Shown here one piece after another: positions 11,179 through 22,606 of a stretch of 64,000 nt of DNA (position 1 is the first letter of the stretch; every line of letters starts with the position of its first letter). The stretch covers positions 310,001-374,000 of the forward strand of contig JAWWNJ010000106.1 of assembly GCA_037176885.1 (NCBI GenBank), written 5' to 3'. A program made the position numbers and the translations under genes. The notes beneath the pieces are model-generated. The model saw only the letters and a program-made list of their open reading frames with translations, was not told where the DNA came from and searched no databases. The DNA comes from Favolaschia claudopus. Taxonomy: Eukaryota; Basidiomycota; Agaricomycetes; Agaricales; Mycenaceae.

Positions 11179-14015
11179 TCAATCGCAGCCCAGAACGATA
11201 GCAAGGTGTTCGAACGAGTCCACAACGAGATCGAACTCTCCTCCTTCAAGCTTGCTCAGGACTTCTGCCTCAATATTTCGATCTTCCGAAGGTCTCCGAA
11301 CGTATATCGTCTTCATCCCAGCGCTCCCCGCACCTCGCAATTCTTCCGAATGCGAGGAGACAATGGCGCACTTGGAGGGCGGAAGCGACATGCTTCTCGC
11401 CGCTTCCACATAGGCTTCGGAATTCCTAGAGAGCCGTAATAAATAATAAACACCAACCAACATGAAAAGGAAACCAAGCGCTCACGGTTTGAAAGCTCCC
11501 AACAGCGAGCCGGAAAGGCAAACATCCCAGGACAACCCGGCATGTCGGCTCTGGAATGCTTGTTGAGATTTTGTATTCGGGATGTTCAACAAACGCAGCC
11601 TACCAATTGTGTCTGCGTCCGGAGCCCTATATTGGAAAGGGTTGCGATGGTTTTGATCGTCTTCATCGCTTTCAGACCATCTTTGGTATCCGGCCATGCT
11701 ATCCACGCAAACGTAAATATATATACTGGCAAGGAACTGACGAATGATTGTTCACCTTCCGACCGATCCCATGATTCGACCAGCTGGTTGCGCACGGTCG
11801 GTGTCCACCGTGTCCCGAGTTGTTTATTTTCTTTCTTGAGAAGCTGATCAAGTGTCTGAAAGTGAAATCAGGTGCAACGCAACATTGATTTCAGAGTGGC
11901 TCACCGAACGATAAACTGTGCTGGGAGTGAGCGAGTCACCATGTTCGGCCAGACCACGACTAGGGTAGTTTGAAATCAACTTGAAAGAAAGAACGGATAC
12001 GAACAATGAACATACATGTTCGCCAAATATAGGTCTCGCCATTTCAACGCGAAGGTCTCCCAGTCCATCTCTTGAATAAGAATGAGCAAAACTCGGGCAA
12101 CAGAGTGAGACACTGACTTTTATGGACTTCGGGACAGTGTTTGGCTGCCAAACGTCGAAGCTCGTCGACGACAGTACCGTGCCAGTTGAGCACTGTTCCA
12201 TCAAGATCGAAGAATAACACCTCCACTTTTGTCAAGCTGGAGTCATCGTAGTACGGGGATGCCCTGGGTAAAAGTTAAATCACAGAAGACACACAAACCC
12301 GACTGCCTTACACATCATCTCGGTCGTTGAGCGGAAATCGGCCGAAGAGAGACTGTGCTGTCGGACGTGTAGCAGGAGCAGTAGGAACATATGGAGCAGG
12401 CGAAGCCTTTCCTCGCAGTGACGATGACGATGTCTGACCGAGCCGGGAGCTGCTGCCGTCTAGCCAAATAAGGGCGTGTAGTTAGTTAGAAGAAGCCCAG
12501 ACTATTTTGGAAATATGGACCCACTGCGAGGATCCTGTACGAATTGGTTCTGTGCGCGTAGTTGCTGCTCTGCGAAGGCAGCCAGTCGAGCGGATTCCAT
12601 CGAGGCCGAAGTCGTATTGACACTGTTGGTCCGCGCTCGAGGGTCGATGCGGACGTCTAGACGAATTATGAGTGTTGCTGTGAATGAACTAAGATGATGA
12701 TGGCACACCAGGGGATTGAGCTCGGTTAAGACGAGCCTGCTCTTCAGCGAACTTGGCTCTTGCGTCGTTACGGGCAATCTCTGTGAGAGGAATGAGACAA
12801 TAGGATGGATGGATGAATATACGAAATTCATTTACCTGGAGAATGGGCTCTGTGAAGCCGAGCCTGTTCTTCCGCGAATTTCAAATGGGCGTCATTACGC
12901 GACACACCTAATCAAAGGTCGACTGAGACGTTGGATTACTTAAAGAGTTGGAGCTCCTACCAGGAGAGTGGGCTCGGTGGAGGCGAGCTTGCTCTTCTGC
13001 AAATCTCCTGATCGCATCATCGCTCGGGGTGACTGGGCATTTTATGCGCAGTGGTCAGTGGATAGACAGAAGTATAGTGTAGTAGATATGCATACCGGGA
13101 GTACGAGCTCGCTCCATCCTCGCCTGCTCCTCGGCAAATTTGCGGATCCTGGCTTCATCGGCGCCCATGTCTTTGGCTGTGGACTGCATAAGAGTATCCA
13201 CTGCAGGATAAGGGTGGCTGGGGAAATGTGAGGACATAGAACCCTAGCAAAGGGGGAGCGACTCTTACGAGCGTGTTGCGGACCTGAGTGAAACTGAGAA
13301 TGGGCAGCATGCAAGCAAAACGACACACTCACTGAGGGCGAGTCCCGTTGGACATCGATGGCGATCCACTGGTGGACCCCGGCCGAGTGCTCGTCAAGTA
13401 CGACGTGTGATTGCCTGATATTCAAGTTGGTCTCAGTAGCGATCTGTCTTTCTTCTGCATGTGCGGGAACTCACCCAAGGAAGACTTGGAGCGGATATGC
13501 CCAATCGTCGGTGTCGGTCTCTGCTGTGCGAAACCTTCAAGATTCCAATCCGCCGAATCGCCGACGAAGCCGATACGCGAATGGGATGATCTATCCGCAA
13601 ACGAGTCGCCCCAGCTTCCGCTGCCTCCTTCTCCACCTCTCCGAAGTTTCTCGTGCAAGACTTGTTCCTTGAAGTGGTTCGTGCCTTTCTGGTCGATGGC
13701 CCTTATCGTGTCATTATATTCCTGCACAAACTGCTGATGTTTGGCCTTATCATCCCGAGCCAGCTTCATCTTCTCTGACAGCTCCTGCTTCGCGCGTACA
13801 ACTTCGGGCTCAAGCTGGGCTTTGATTTGGGAGTGAATCCTTTGCTTGAAAGCTTTCATGTCTTCATTCTCCGGCGCGTTGGGAGGCATCTTGGTGAAGG
13901 GGGAAGGACCACTCGCTTCGTGGATTCGGCTCTCATAACCTCGAGGCGAACGCCTCGAGGCCGTTTGAGCTCGGGAGTGAGAGCCGGAGATTCCGGACAT
14001 GTCAAACGCGGTCAT
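11179..14015 (-). CDS. five-repeat coiled protein fused to a C-terminal HAD-like hydrolase
   Basis: The ATG at 14015 opens a polar Ser-rich N-terminus with a helical segment (QIKAQLEPEVVRAKQELSEK). A Ser/Thr/Pro linker and five short repeat exons follow (listed separately), then a Ser-rich exon ending LFGRFPLNDRDDV. Splicing a 48-nt intron (12264-12311) joins this in frame to ASPYYDDSSLTKVEVLFFDLDGT, the start of a HAD domain. Motif I is DLDGT. The motif II region is TIATLSN, then GSLLGAFKP (motif III Lys) and SSHSEELRGAGSAGMKTIYV (motif IV), ending near 11179. The HAD frame has no upstream in-frame ATG of its own, which is the main argument for one gene. If the 48-nt intron is retained, translation stops at TAA right after DDV, so two products are possible. 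The HAD part resembles type-II haloacid dehalogenases, but with DxD like phosphatases. The substrate is unknown. Confidence 0.7.
12530..13190 (-). repeat. five tandem duplicated exons, unit KFAEEQARLxRAxSP
   Basis: Five successive minus-strand exons each encode one copy of a roughly 25-residue unit. In transcript order the cores are DEARIRKFAEEQARMERARTP (about 13105-13170), SDDAIRRFAEEQARLHRAHSP (about 12965-13030), RNDAHLKFAEEQARLHRAHSP (about 12840-12900), RNDARAKFAEEQARLNRAQSP (about 12715-12780) and a divergent SARLAAFAEQQLRAQNQF (about 12540-12600). Each of the first four ends in SP or TP at its donor site, so the exons share phase and could be skipped or added without breaking the frame. 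The charged, heptad-like FAEEQAR core is predicted helical. This is tandem exon duplication. Confidence 0.85.
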
Positions 14016-14678
14016 GTGATGTCAACTTCCCGACCTTACTGCATCGTGCGATAGCTTGACTTACTGTTTTTTGTCCCTCGCCTTCGCTTGAGGACTGTTA
14101 GTCGAACGTGAAACTGGGTTTACATAAAACGTTTCTGGATAGCAAGTGAGCTATGGGACTGCTTTTCCAGGAGACATCTCATCTGTGCAACCAGACACCC
14201 CTATTGAATAAATTAATTCGAAGAACAGTGCGTTTCAGTAAGTTGATTTCTTATCTTCCCCTCATTTCCCGATACGAAAGACATAATGCATTGCAATATT
14301 TTCTACAGGTAAGTAATTCTAGGTATAGTACAAAAGAGCTCGATTTCCTATCGCCTTTGAGTTACTCAGTGAATATAGAGTGACTTAGACTTAGTGTCCA
14401 CATGCGATGTCCGTGACAAGCTTGTCCATGACACGCTGAACGTAGCTTCAACAAGGCGGTACACAAATTTAAATTCTCGCAGTGTCACGGACCTTCCACA
14501 GCAGCGTAAAAAAAATGCGACGCTGTCAATACGAGAAGTACTTACAGACTGCCTGGACTCTGTTGGAAGCACCCGATTAAGAAAACCGAGCTTGAATACG
14601 TACCACGACAGCTGACCCACCACCTTCTCCTCCGGCGGGGAGTCAAAAAAGCGTCTTCTGGGGCACATCTTGGCTACA

Positions 14679-16150
14679 ATGAACCTTCATCTCGTCTGGC
14701 AGCCCATCCCCTATATCCCAGTCACCCTCTTCGGTGTCTTCCTTGTCTCTGGCCTTGCACTCGATCCAGGATTGAAACAATATCATCTTCGTCCGCTTTT
14801 ATTCCTCCCAATCCTATGGCTGACCTATCGTCTCATCTACGACGGCGAAGCGGGTATCAGCAGCACGTTCTGGTTTGCATGGCTCGCTAGGGCGTCGGAG
14901 CTTATGCTACTCACGAACAATGTGCCGAATCGGTTGTCTCCAGAGACTACTACTGGTCAATCGACAGACAAATATCCGGATGAGGCTCCTACCAAAAATA
15001 TCGAAGCATTTTCTGTGAGCATACGCATCAAAAACGCATGCCTGCTCGCCTTCAATTGTCGCGGCATAGGCGAGCCAAACGAGCCCCCTTCATTGCGTTC
15101 TCGTCGTATACCTCAGGGGCCATATACGAAATCGCAAGCACCGAATGGCACACAAAAGTTCCAATTCATAACCATCCAGCTCACTCGCCTCGCGTCCTCC
15201 GTCCTCATCATAGATCTCTGGAATCTGCATGGACGCCGGAATCCTGGCCTATATCTAAGGCTTGGGCTCGTAGCAGTGGGATGGTACTGGCGCGCAGTTG
15301 GAATTCTGATGTTCGCCGCCGGCATCGCCTCAGTGCTTCAATGCATGCATTGTGTTATTAGCATTTTCTGTATTCTCCTGGGTATCGGCGGCAGTGCGGA
15401 TATCGAGGAATGGCCATTGTTGTTCGGTCTTAAATGGGAAAATATGCGGACTCTGCGGGCATTTTGGGGGTCAGTCACTTCATTAGTTGGTTGCTAACTT
15501 TCAAGTGACTTACTGTATCCTTCGTTTTATTTAGACAGGGCTGGCATCACCTGCTTCGTTTGGTAAGCTGCAATTTTTACTCAAGAGTTTCACCCCGCAC
15601 TTTCTCGATTTTTATATCTCCGATTTCCTTCACATACTCGACACGAAACTAACGACCACGTACTTAGCCGCTCAACGCTCACGCAAAATTCATCTGTCAA
15701 ACCATTCTCCGACTCCCAGCAGATCGTTCCCCGCTCTCCAGTATCATATACTTCTTCCTCGTCTTTGCCCTCTCCGGCCTCGTACACTACCTCGGCGAGT
15801 GTGTTTCGCTTGGATTCGGGTTCGGATTCGGAGAGCAGAAAAGTGGCGCATTGCTCTTTTTCTCTCTCCAGGCCCTCGGTATTGCGATCGAATATGCTGT
15901 TCTGGAGGTCACTGGGCTATTGAAACCGACATCTTCGAGGTGGTATCGAGTTCTTGGAAACTTGTTCAGTGTGGTATATGTGATAGGGTGGTTTGCGCTT
16001 ACAGGGCCAATTTGGGTGGATCCGCTGATTAAGGCAGGGGCTTTGGAGACGAACTTGGAGTGGAGCTTTGTTATGTGGGTGCTCAAAGGACAGGCTGCTC
16101 TGCATCAGAGAGGAGGAATGGAAGGAATGGCCGACGGCATGAACACATGA
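14679..16150 (+). CDS. wax-synthase-like MBOAT acyltransferase (copy 1)
   Basis: Polytopic membrane protein of the wax synthase domain family (MBOAT_2), which includes plant long-chain-alcohol acyltransferases and fungal TRI7-like O-acetyltransferases. The first ATG is at 14679 (MNLHLVWQPIPYIP). Exon 1 runs to about 15471 (RTLRAFWG), a short exon encodes QGWHHLLRL, and the last exon starts at PLNAHAKFICQTILRLPADR. The membrane-embedded catalytic His lies in FALSGLVHYLGE. WGxxWH just upstream is also typical. At least seven hydrophobic segments are visible. The substrate is unknown: a terpenoid or other alcohol acceptor with an acyl-CoA donor is likely in fungi. It is clearly paralogous to the minus-strand gene at 18068-19494. 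Confidence 0.9.
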
Positions 16151-16970
16151 CGGATGGTGGATTAGGTTGGATGGATCCAGACTCTCGCGGCTCCTGCGCG
16201 TCACGTCAAACGGTGTACACGAAGGATGAGGATCGTAAACCGGGATCGAAACTTGATGCAGAAGGTCGAGAGCGAGCCTATTATTGACAATTTGCTGGCA
16301 TGGACTAAGACGGCCAGAAGTTCACACTTATCATGTTACCACTATAGTCCGCAGCATGATGTTTTTCGCCCTAATCGTGACACTTTTCTCTCAGTTTTAT
16401 GCTCCAGCAAGATTCTACCTGTTGTAGTTAAATAGTACTAGTAGCTTTGCTCGGTCCACTGGCAGGGCTATGTGGACGCCGTTCTATAATATTCTCCAGC
16501 TTGAAATTCAGTTGTATCCTCTGGTATAAAGATCAGTTAATGTCTCTATCCAAAAGGACTCGAATGCAACTGAAATAGGAGACTTATGAGTGAGAGTTCC
16601 TCTAAGCGACGAAGCTCATTCCCTATGTAACGCGATGTCGGCGTCGGCGCGTCGCAGCGAAATTCGGAGCTTCCCACGGTTCGAATCGACTTTCTCACGG
16701 TTCGATATGGGACAATTGTCTCTTTTCGCGTCGATTCTTCGCGGGACAAGGTTGCCCAAAGAAGCTCTAAGACAAAGAGCACTTTGTTCACAATGACTGG
16801 AAGAATACAAGTATCAATGTATCGATGTAAGCATTTACCAGGAGCAAATTCGGGCGGCGATCACCGAAAGAATACAAGTCAGCTGCATTCGAGCGTCATC
16901 TTACGAAGCATTCAATCATTGCATATAAATACTGACCATGTAAGTTTGTTGCTTTTCATCGACTCCTACC

Positions 16971-17990
16971 ATGTCTCAGGATGCGGATTTGCGCAATGTT
17001 GAAGCTCTCGTGTTTGACGTTTTCGGGACCACACTCGACTGGCATGGTTCGATCGTCGAGGAACTCGCAAGTATAGGACAAAAAAAACAAGTCGGTGGGT
17101 ACGATACAGCGACTCACATACGCTGCAGCTGATTAGTGGCGTAACAGATGGTGACTGGAGCAACTTTGCTAAAACCTGGAGGCGCGGCTATATTGAGCAT
17201 GTGTGAGTTTTATTTTACGATTGCGACGGGAAGTTTGACCTGATAATACCAATCGTCAGACAGAAGATCGCTCAAGGAAACGCCAGTTCACTGACCATGG
17301 ACGAGCTTCATCGAGAGGTACGACGACTGTTACTTCCCGATAACAGGTCCGAATCGATCCAAGCTCTTGGAAAAAATGCTGCTTTCTTCGGAATGGAAGC
17401 ATTTGGGGACAGTTCTCGATGCTGAAGAGAGGACCAAGTTGAACAATATATGGCACAGATTGCAAGGTCAGATCCCTTTCTTGCCTTCAAAAGCGGGCAT
17501 CGGGGTTGGTCTGAATAAATATCTTGAAGCATGGTCGGACGCTCCCGCCAGTATTTCCGCTTTGAAAAAGGAGATAATTGTCGGCGCGTTGTCGAACGGA
17601 AACTCCAGGTTACTGATAGATCTAGCAAAATTTACCGAACTCTCCTGGGACTTTGTGTTTTCCTCTGAGCTGTTTGGATCCATGAAACCGTTTGAATTTG
17701 GTTTCATCTGCATCGAATATTTTTAATCCGTTCGCAGTGATATTAAGGTATATCAAGGTGCGATGAAGCAATTGTCACTCGAGCCCGAAAAGTGTGCTAT
17801 GATTGCCACTCATGCGTGGGATCTTCGTGGGGCTGCAAAGGCCGGAATGAAGACTGTTTATGTTGCAAGAAATGCGCAAGAACCTATCGGTTACGAGGAG
17901 GTCAAAGCAAAGTCTGAGGGAGGCGAGGTAGACTTGGTTTTTAACTCGTTTACAGACCTAGCTGTATTCTTCTCTCGACGCAAAATGTAG
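16971..17990 (+). CDS. HAD-like hydrolase, haloacid dehalogenase type II (copy 2)
   Basis: The ATG at 16971 gives MSQDADLRNVEALVFDVFGT, motif I with the Asp nucleophile in the DVFGT form typical of L-2-haloacid dehalogenases, then TLDWHGSIVEELA. Further on come DGDWSNFAKTWRRGY, ALSNGNSRLLIDLAK (motif II), SSELFGSMKP (motif III Lys) and ATHAWDLRGAAKAGMKTVYV (motif IV). The protein ends FTDLAVFFSRRKM. Four or more short introns are present: the one at about 17690-17736 joins MKP to DIKVYQGAMKQL, and the first donor (after QKKQ) is weak. A TATA-like tataaata lies about 45 bp upstream. It stands alone, unlike the fused HAD at 11-12 kb. Its stop lies only 77 bp from that of the convergent acyltransferase gene. 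Substrate unknown. Confidence 0.88.
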
Positions 17991-18067
17991 CATCAACGCG
18001 TTTTGTTTGTTTTATTCTATGTTCATATCAACTCCCACTGCTCTCTCGTGCCTGGATACTCACGGAT

Positions 18068-19494
18068 TCATTCCATCCTCCACTGCTTTTCTTCCATTCC
18101 TCCAATCGGTGGAAGCGCAGCTGTCCCGTTGACCACCCACATAATAAAACTCGACTCCCCCCGTGATTCCATAATTCCCGTCTTTAGCAGCGGATCCAGC
18201 CAAATCGGTACGGTCAGCACGAACCAACCGAATACCCATGCGGCGCCTAGTACGTTTCCAAAGAGCCGATGTCGCCTCGAAGTCGATTTCGGTTGGGGTA
18301 GCGCAATACTAATCAAATTTGTCGTGGCAAGTTCGATGGCGATACCCACAGTTTGCAAGGGAAAGAAAAGGAGGCTGCCGCTCCTACGCGGCCCGAATCC
18401 AAAACCGAGACACATGCTCTCGCTGACATAGTGTAGGAGGCCGGAGAAGGTGAAGACGAGCAAGAAGTATACGCTGCTAGATAAGGAAGAACGATCTGCT
18501 GGGAGTCGAAGGAGGGTTTGAGAAACGAATCTCGCGTGGGCGGAAATTGGCTTAGTAAACCAATAACAAAAAAGCATCAGAAAAGCGACGAATACGCAGG
18601 AAACAAATGAACTAACTAGGCGGATAAGATGGTGCCAACCTCGCCTACAATCGAAATACGACTTTTTTGAGGCAACCATCATGATGATGAAAAGGGCAGA
18701 ATGACTAACCCCCAAAATGCGCGTAAACTCCGAACATTCTCCAATCGAACATCAAACAGCAAAGGCCATTCCTCAATGTCGTTCTTCCTCTTCCCCCAAG
18801 CACCGTGCCCCACGACGCAGCAAATAATGCCAATTATGGAATGTCCGCACTCCAGCGCCGAGGCAGCGCCGACCGCAAACGTCAGGGTGCCAACTATTCG
18901 CCAACGCCATCCGACGGCTACGAGCCCAAGGCGTTGATAGAAGCCGGGGTTCCAAAGGCGTAAGTGCAGGTTGACAAAGTCGAGGAGGAGGAGGGAAACG
19001 GCGGCGCGACGGAGTTGGAGAAGGATGAACTTGAATCGGGACTTGGTACATTTCGGTCTTGTAGTTCGAGGCGGCTTTGAGCTCGAGTGAATGATGCTGT
19101 CGTGCAAACGACGAGAACGTAAGGAAGGGGGTTCATTTTCCTGGCCTATTCCTCGCACGTTGAAGATGAGATGGCACGCCCGTTCGACTCGAGCGCCGAG
19201 GGACATGTTTTCATCGTCTTCCGAGTCGTTTACACTGTCCCGAGATCCGCTTGTAGTGAGGAGAAGCAGCTCCGATGCGCGTCCAACAAATGTTATCCAA
19301 AGACTGCTGCTGAGGTATCCCGCTTCCGCATCGCGAATGATAAAGTAAGTGAGCCATAGGATCGGCAGGAAGAAGAGCGGGCGAATATGCCAGTGGTGGT
19401 TTGTGGTTGTACATGTGAGGCCCGAGATGAATGAAACAAGCAAGAGGGCGAATGGGATGTAGGGGAAGGGCTGCCAGACGAGGTAGGAGGCCAT
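18068..19494 (-). CDS. wax-synthase-like MBOAT acyltransferase (copy 2)
   Basis: Paralogue of the gene at 14679-16150 with the same exon plan: MASYLVWQPFPYIPFALLL, RSLRAFWG at the end of exon 1, a short exon with GWHHLIRLV, then ISAHARFVSQTLLRLPADR. The catalytic His is in FTFSGLLHYVSES. The shared middle includes NEPPSLRSRR and NPGFYQRLGLVAVGW. Multiple membrane segments are present. Substrate unknown. It converges on the HAD gene ending at 17990, so the 3' UTRs probably overlap. Together with copy 1 it brackets the HAD gene as an inverted pair. Confidence 0.9.
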
Positions 19495-19599
19495 TGAGGC
19501 AGAGGGAAGGACCAGTGGGCGTCGTCGACAGCCTGTTCGTAGAGGAGAAGCTGGTGGCTTCGCTGGCGATTAACTTGAGTAAATAATACGTACGATATG

Positions 19600-20306
19600 C
19601 TCGCGCATAGTACTAATTCGGGTACCTCCAACAGAGTTCAGGCGGTCTATGCGCCGAAGAGGAGGAAAACAGGTTCAGCTAGCGCGGCGATAAGACCCTT
19701 ATTCGTATCAGCAGGCGTAGCACCGATTCCACATCCTTCACCAGACTGAGGCTGCGATCTCGGTGGAGCGTTCGTTGAGCATCGAAGTCGCAAATCAGGC
19801 AGCTTACAGCTGAACTAGCGCCGCAAAGCTCGGTGTCATAGTGGGGAAGGAAGCCTGAGATTGAAGAAGAGACTTGTTCAGAATCAGAGCCATCGCTGTT
19901 GCTTGTAAGCTCGTTATGCTCCCCGTGAATTTGTGCCACTGCGGCCAGCAGCTTGATCCAGAAACTCTTCACATCGTCCCATCTGGCGTTTCTACCAGAC
20001 TTTGAGCTGCCAGTGGTTCACTGGGTCGGAGAAAGTTTCCGGAAAGGTAGCTTTTGCAAATAAGTAAGACATTGCCAGTCACTCGCCGTCGAGCATATGC
20101 TTAAATGCTCACCCACCGACGGACAAGCCCCGTTCCATCCCCTGAAGTGTGCAGCTGAACCCGCCCGCAGACCCTCTACGCGACAAAGCCGAAAGGTCCC
20201 CTCTTGACTCTCACAGTACGACCTGGCTCTGACTCAGAACTGGGGAGAAAACCGGCTCAAGGATCGGGACCTTCGAAAAGTCCAACGCCAATCCAATCTT
20301 CCCTAC
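19600..20306. other. intergenic, small hypothetical ORF
   Basis: Between the acyltransferase start and the SHQ1 stop. A minus-strand ORF of 97 codons (19679-19972, MKSFWIKLLAAVAQIHGEH...) is present but has no family resemblance or splice support. Nothing else was seen. Confidence 0.3.
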
Positions 20307-22002
20307 TTACAACTGCCGTGCAACCTCAATCTCCTCCTCCGATTCATCGTCACTGTCGGCCTCCCTTGTCTGCACCTGCCGGGTCGCATCCTCCAGCTCC
20401 TCAAGATCCCACCCAATCGACCGCTTCGGCACCTGCAATCCCCGGAGCGCCGTCCCCATCTCACGAAGCGCATCGTCGCTGTGCAAATCAATTAGTCCGG
20501 ACCACTCATATCCCAGGTTGAGCGCAGACTCGAAGTCGCGCACACGCACCTCGCAGAAGCCTGCACCCACACACAAAAATCGTCCACCCATATCTTGCTG
20601 TAGACGTAATACACCTCGTGGTGGTCCAGGATATACTTCGTCTTCAAAAGTGCGCGCAGGACTGCGCGTTTTCCTAGGAGAAGGAGGGATGCTATGTCCG
20701 AGCGGCAGGCTTCGGCTAGCTCGAAGGAGCGGTAGAGGGGGAAGCAGAGGGATCGGCGATAGGATTGAGAGAGAGACGCAATGAGGTCCGAGGGGGATGG
20801 GATGATTGGGGAGGTGGCAGTCGGAGTGGGTGCGCTATAAGGAGGGGGATCTAGGGCCGAGAACGCGGGGACTAAGGAACATATTGTCCATGCGCTCTCG
20901 GGAGTCGAGTCGCCTTGGGTCGTACGTGTCTCGTATGTGTATGCAAAGAGAACAGTGACGAGGGTTAGATACAGACTTCTGGTCTGGTGAGCATCAGCGA
21001 GGTCTAAAGCGTGTATGTCAGCGACGAAAACAGGATGCCCATTGAACAGCGTACGTACACTCTTTTCGCGGAAGATTAAGCAGTGTCAGCTTTTCCTCTT
21101 CGGTGAATTGGAACGGGCTGTTGTCCGTTACGCTCGGATTCTCCCACAGAATGAGCTCTTGGATGTATTCATCGTCAGCGTAGTCAGCCCTACCAAAGAA
21201 ATGAATGATCGGCGTCATGAAAAAAACGAGGCAATCTCACATGTAATGCTCCTCGTCCCATTTTTCATCTTCGTGTTTCCAGCGCTTGAGACGCCTCTCC
21301 CGGACAGTGCAGCCTTCGGCATCCGACCCAAGCTCATTGACCTCATTCTCCGTGTGCGCGATGTGTCTGAAGTACCCCGAATACGCATTCAAAAACCCGT
21401 ATGACTGAGTCAAAGTTGCTCTGATCGGTGGGTCGGCAGTCAGTGGGGCTTGTTGGGGTAGTTGCCAGTCATTTTCCGCCGCTGGGGATATATAAGTCAG
21501 GGAGATATAGAATGTAGTCGAGCGTACCGAGCAAAATCTCCTCCTGCTCTGATGACAACGACAGCGCGTTCGTCTGAGCGACAAGGTCGTCCGTCTCTTC
21601 GCCCTGGTCGGTTTCCTGCCCAATTACTTCAATCAGAGGAGCATCTTGAGAGGGTCGCGGCGCCAAAAGCTTGGAAAGTAGATCCAGATCGGGGAACACT
21701 TGACCCTTCGACTCCTTCGTTAGAATGACCGTCAGATACCCCGAGCTGGGGTCATAGTTCGCTGAGGACTGTTCATCGTCGACGATTGTGTACGAGAAAT
21801 TGAGGCGCAGAAAGTAGGGGTTGACGTGGATTGTGAAAAGCGTATCGTCAATGTGAGTTTCTACATCCGCCGCCTACTTGATGGAAAATGTCGGGTAAGA
21901 TTCATGTAACGGGGCGGGAGTTCGTACGCGTATTGAAGGGCAGTAGACCTTGACGATTATAGACTCCTCCGTTTGACTACATTCGAACCGCGGCGTGGTC
22001 AT
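20307..22002 (-). CDS. SHQ1: SHQ1, H/ACA snoRNP assembly chaperone
   Basis: SHQ1 binds and shields the pseudouridine synthase Cbf5/dyskerin before it enters H/ACA snoRNPs; it acts in nucleus and cytoplasm. The ATG at 22002 gives MTTPRFECSQTEESIIVKVY, the CS (p23-like) domain, continuing HIDDTLFTIHVNPYFLRLNF and SGYLTVILTKESKGQVF. The helical SHQ1 domain follows: YGFLNAYSGYFRHI with DELG-like NEVNELGSDA, RERRLKRWKHEDEKWDEEHY, DEYIQELILWENP, then FPLYRSFELAEACRSDI, LLKTKYILDHHEVYYVYSKI and WVDDFCVWVQ. It ends with an acidic tail (EADSDDESEEEIEVARQL). Six or so short introns. The spliced motifs appear in the order of the family with no obvious loss. A telomere-type repeat lies 46-59 bp upstream of the ATG. 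Confidence 0.93.
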
Positions 22003-22047
22003 TGCGGAAGAGCACAAAGGACAAGAAAAAAGGAAATTTTCAAACAA

Positions 22048-22061
22048 CCTAACCCTAACCC
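22048..22061. promoter_or_regulatory. telo-box-like repeat upstream of SHQ1
   Basis: Plus strand CCTAACCCTAACCC, that is GGGTTAGGGTTAGG read in the direction of SHQ1, 46-59 bp before its ATG. TTAGGG-type elements bound by Tbf1/TRF-like factors sit in promoters of yeast snoRNA and ribosome-biogenesis genes. A regulatory role here is inference from position and gene function. Confidence 0.5.
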
Positions 22062-22606
22062 TTTTTCTAGCTCTGAATTTTCACTCGAGTTCGGGACCTC
22101 TCTGCCTGTTCCTCTTACTCCAGCACATATAGCGACTTCATTGGCACCTTGAACGGTCGCATTTACCGTGCATTGCAAACGCTCGATTGCCCTGGTAAAA
22201 GCTCGGCGAATCGACCCGTCTGGCGTGTCGAACAGACTCGAAGAGTCGAACTGGGCTAGAGCTTCAATAAGTTTTCTCGTTATCCGACTCTTTTCTTCGC
22301 TCTTTCTAGCCCCCGAAACTGCGCGCAACGATGTGGCTCAACGATACTTTCCATACATAGGCTTAGCGAATGTCAGTCTGGCAGTTCTGGCTGGTACTAG
22401 TGGTTGCCACCCGTCGAATAAACCCCAAACGGCTCCGACAACGAAATTCTGATTCCTATCGCCCCATGTCCGATATCACTGTCAGTGGCTTGAGCCTCAA
22501 TGCACTCCATTGGTATTGTGAAGAAGATATCTACGTGCTATATTACATTTTCCGCTCCCGAAGTGTCCTTGTTTATCTGGAGTCTTTAGCGCTGCTATTT
22601 GCGCGT

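Noticed and set aside
16676..16690. GGTTCGAATC, T-loop-like word suggesting a tRNA
   Set aside because: No matching acceptor, D or anticodon stems around it on either strand.
22048..22061. Possible internal telomere or chromosome-fusion scar
   Set aside because: Only about two repeat units; promoter position of SHQ1 is a simpler explanation.
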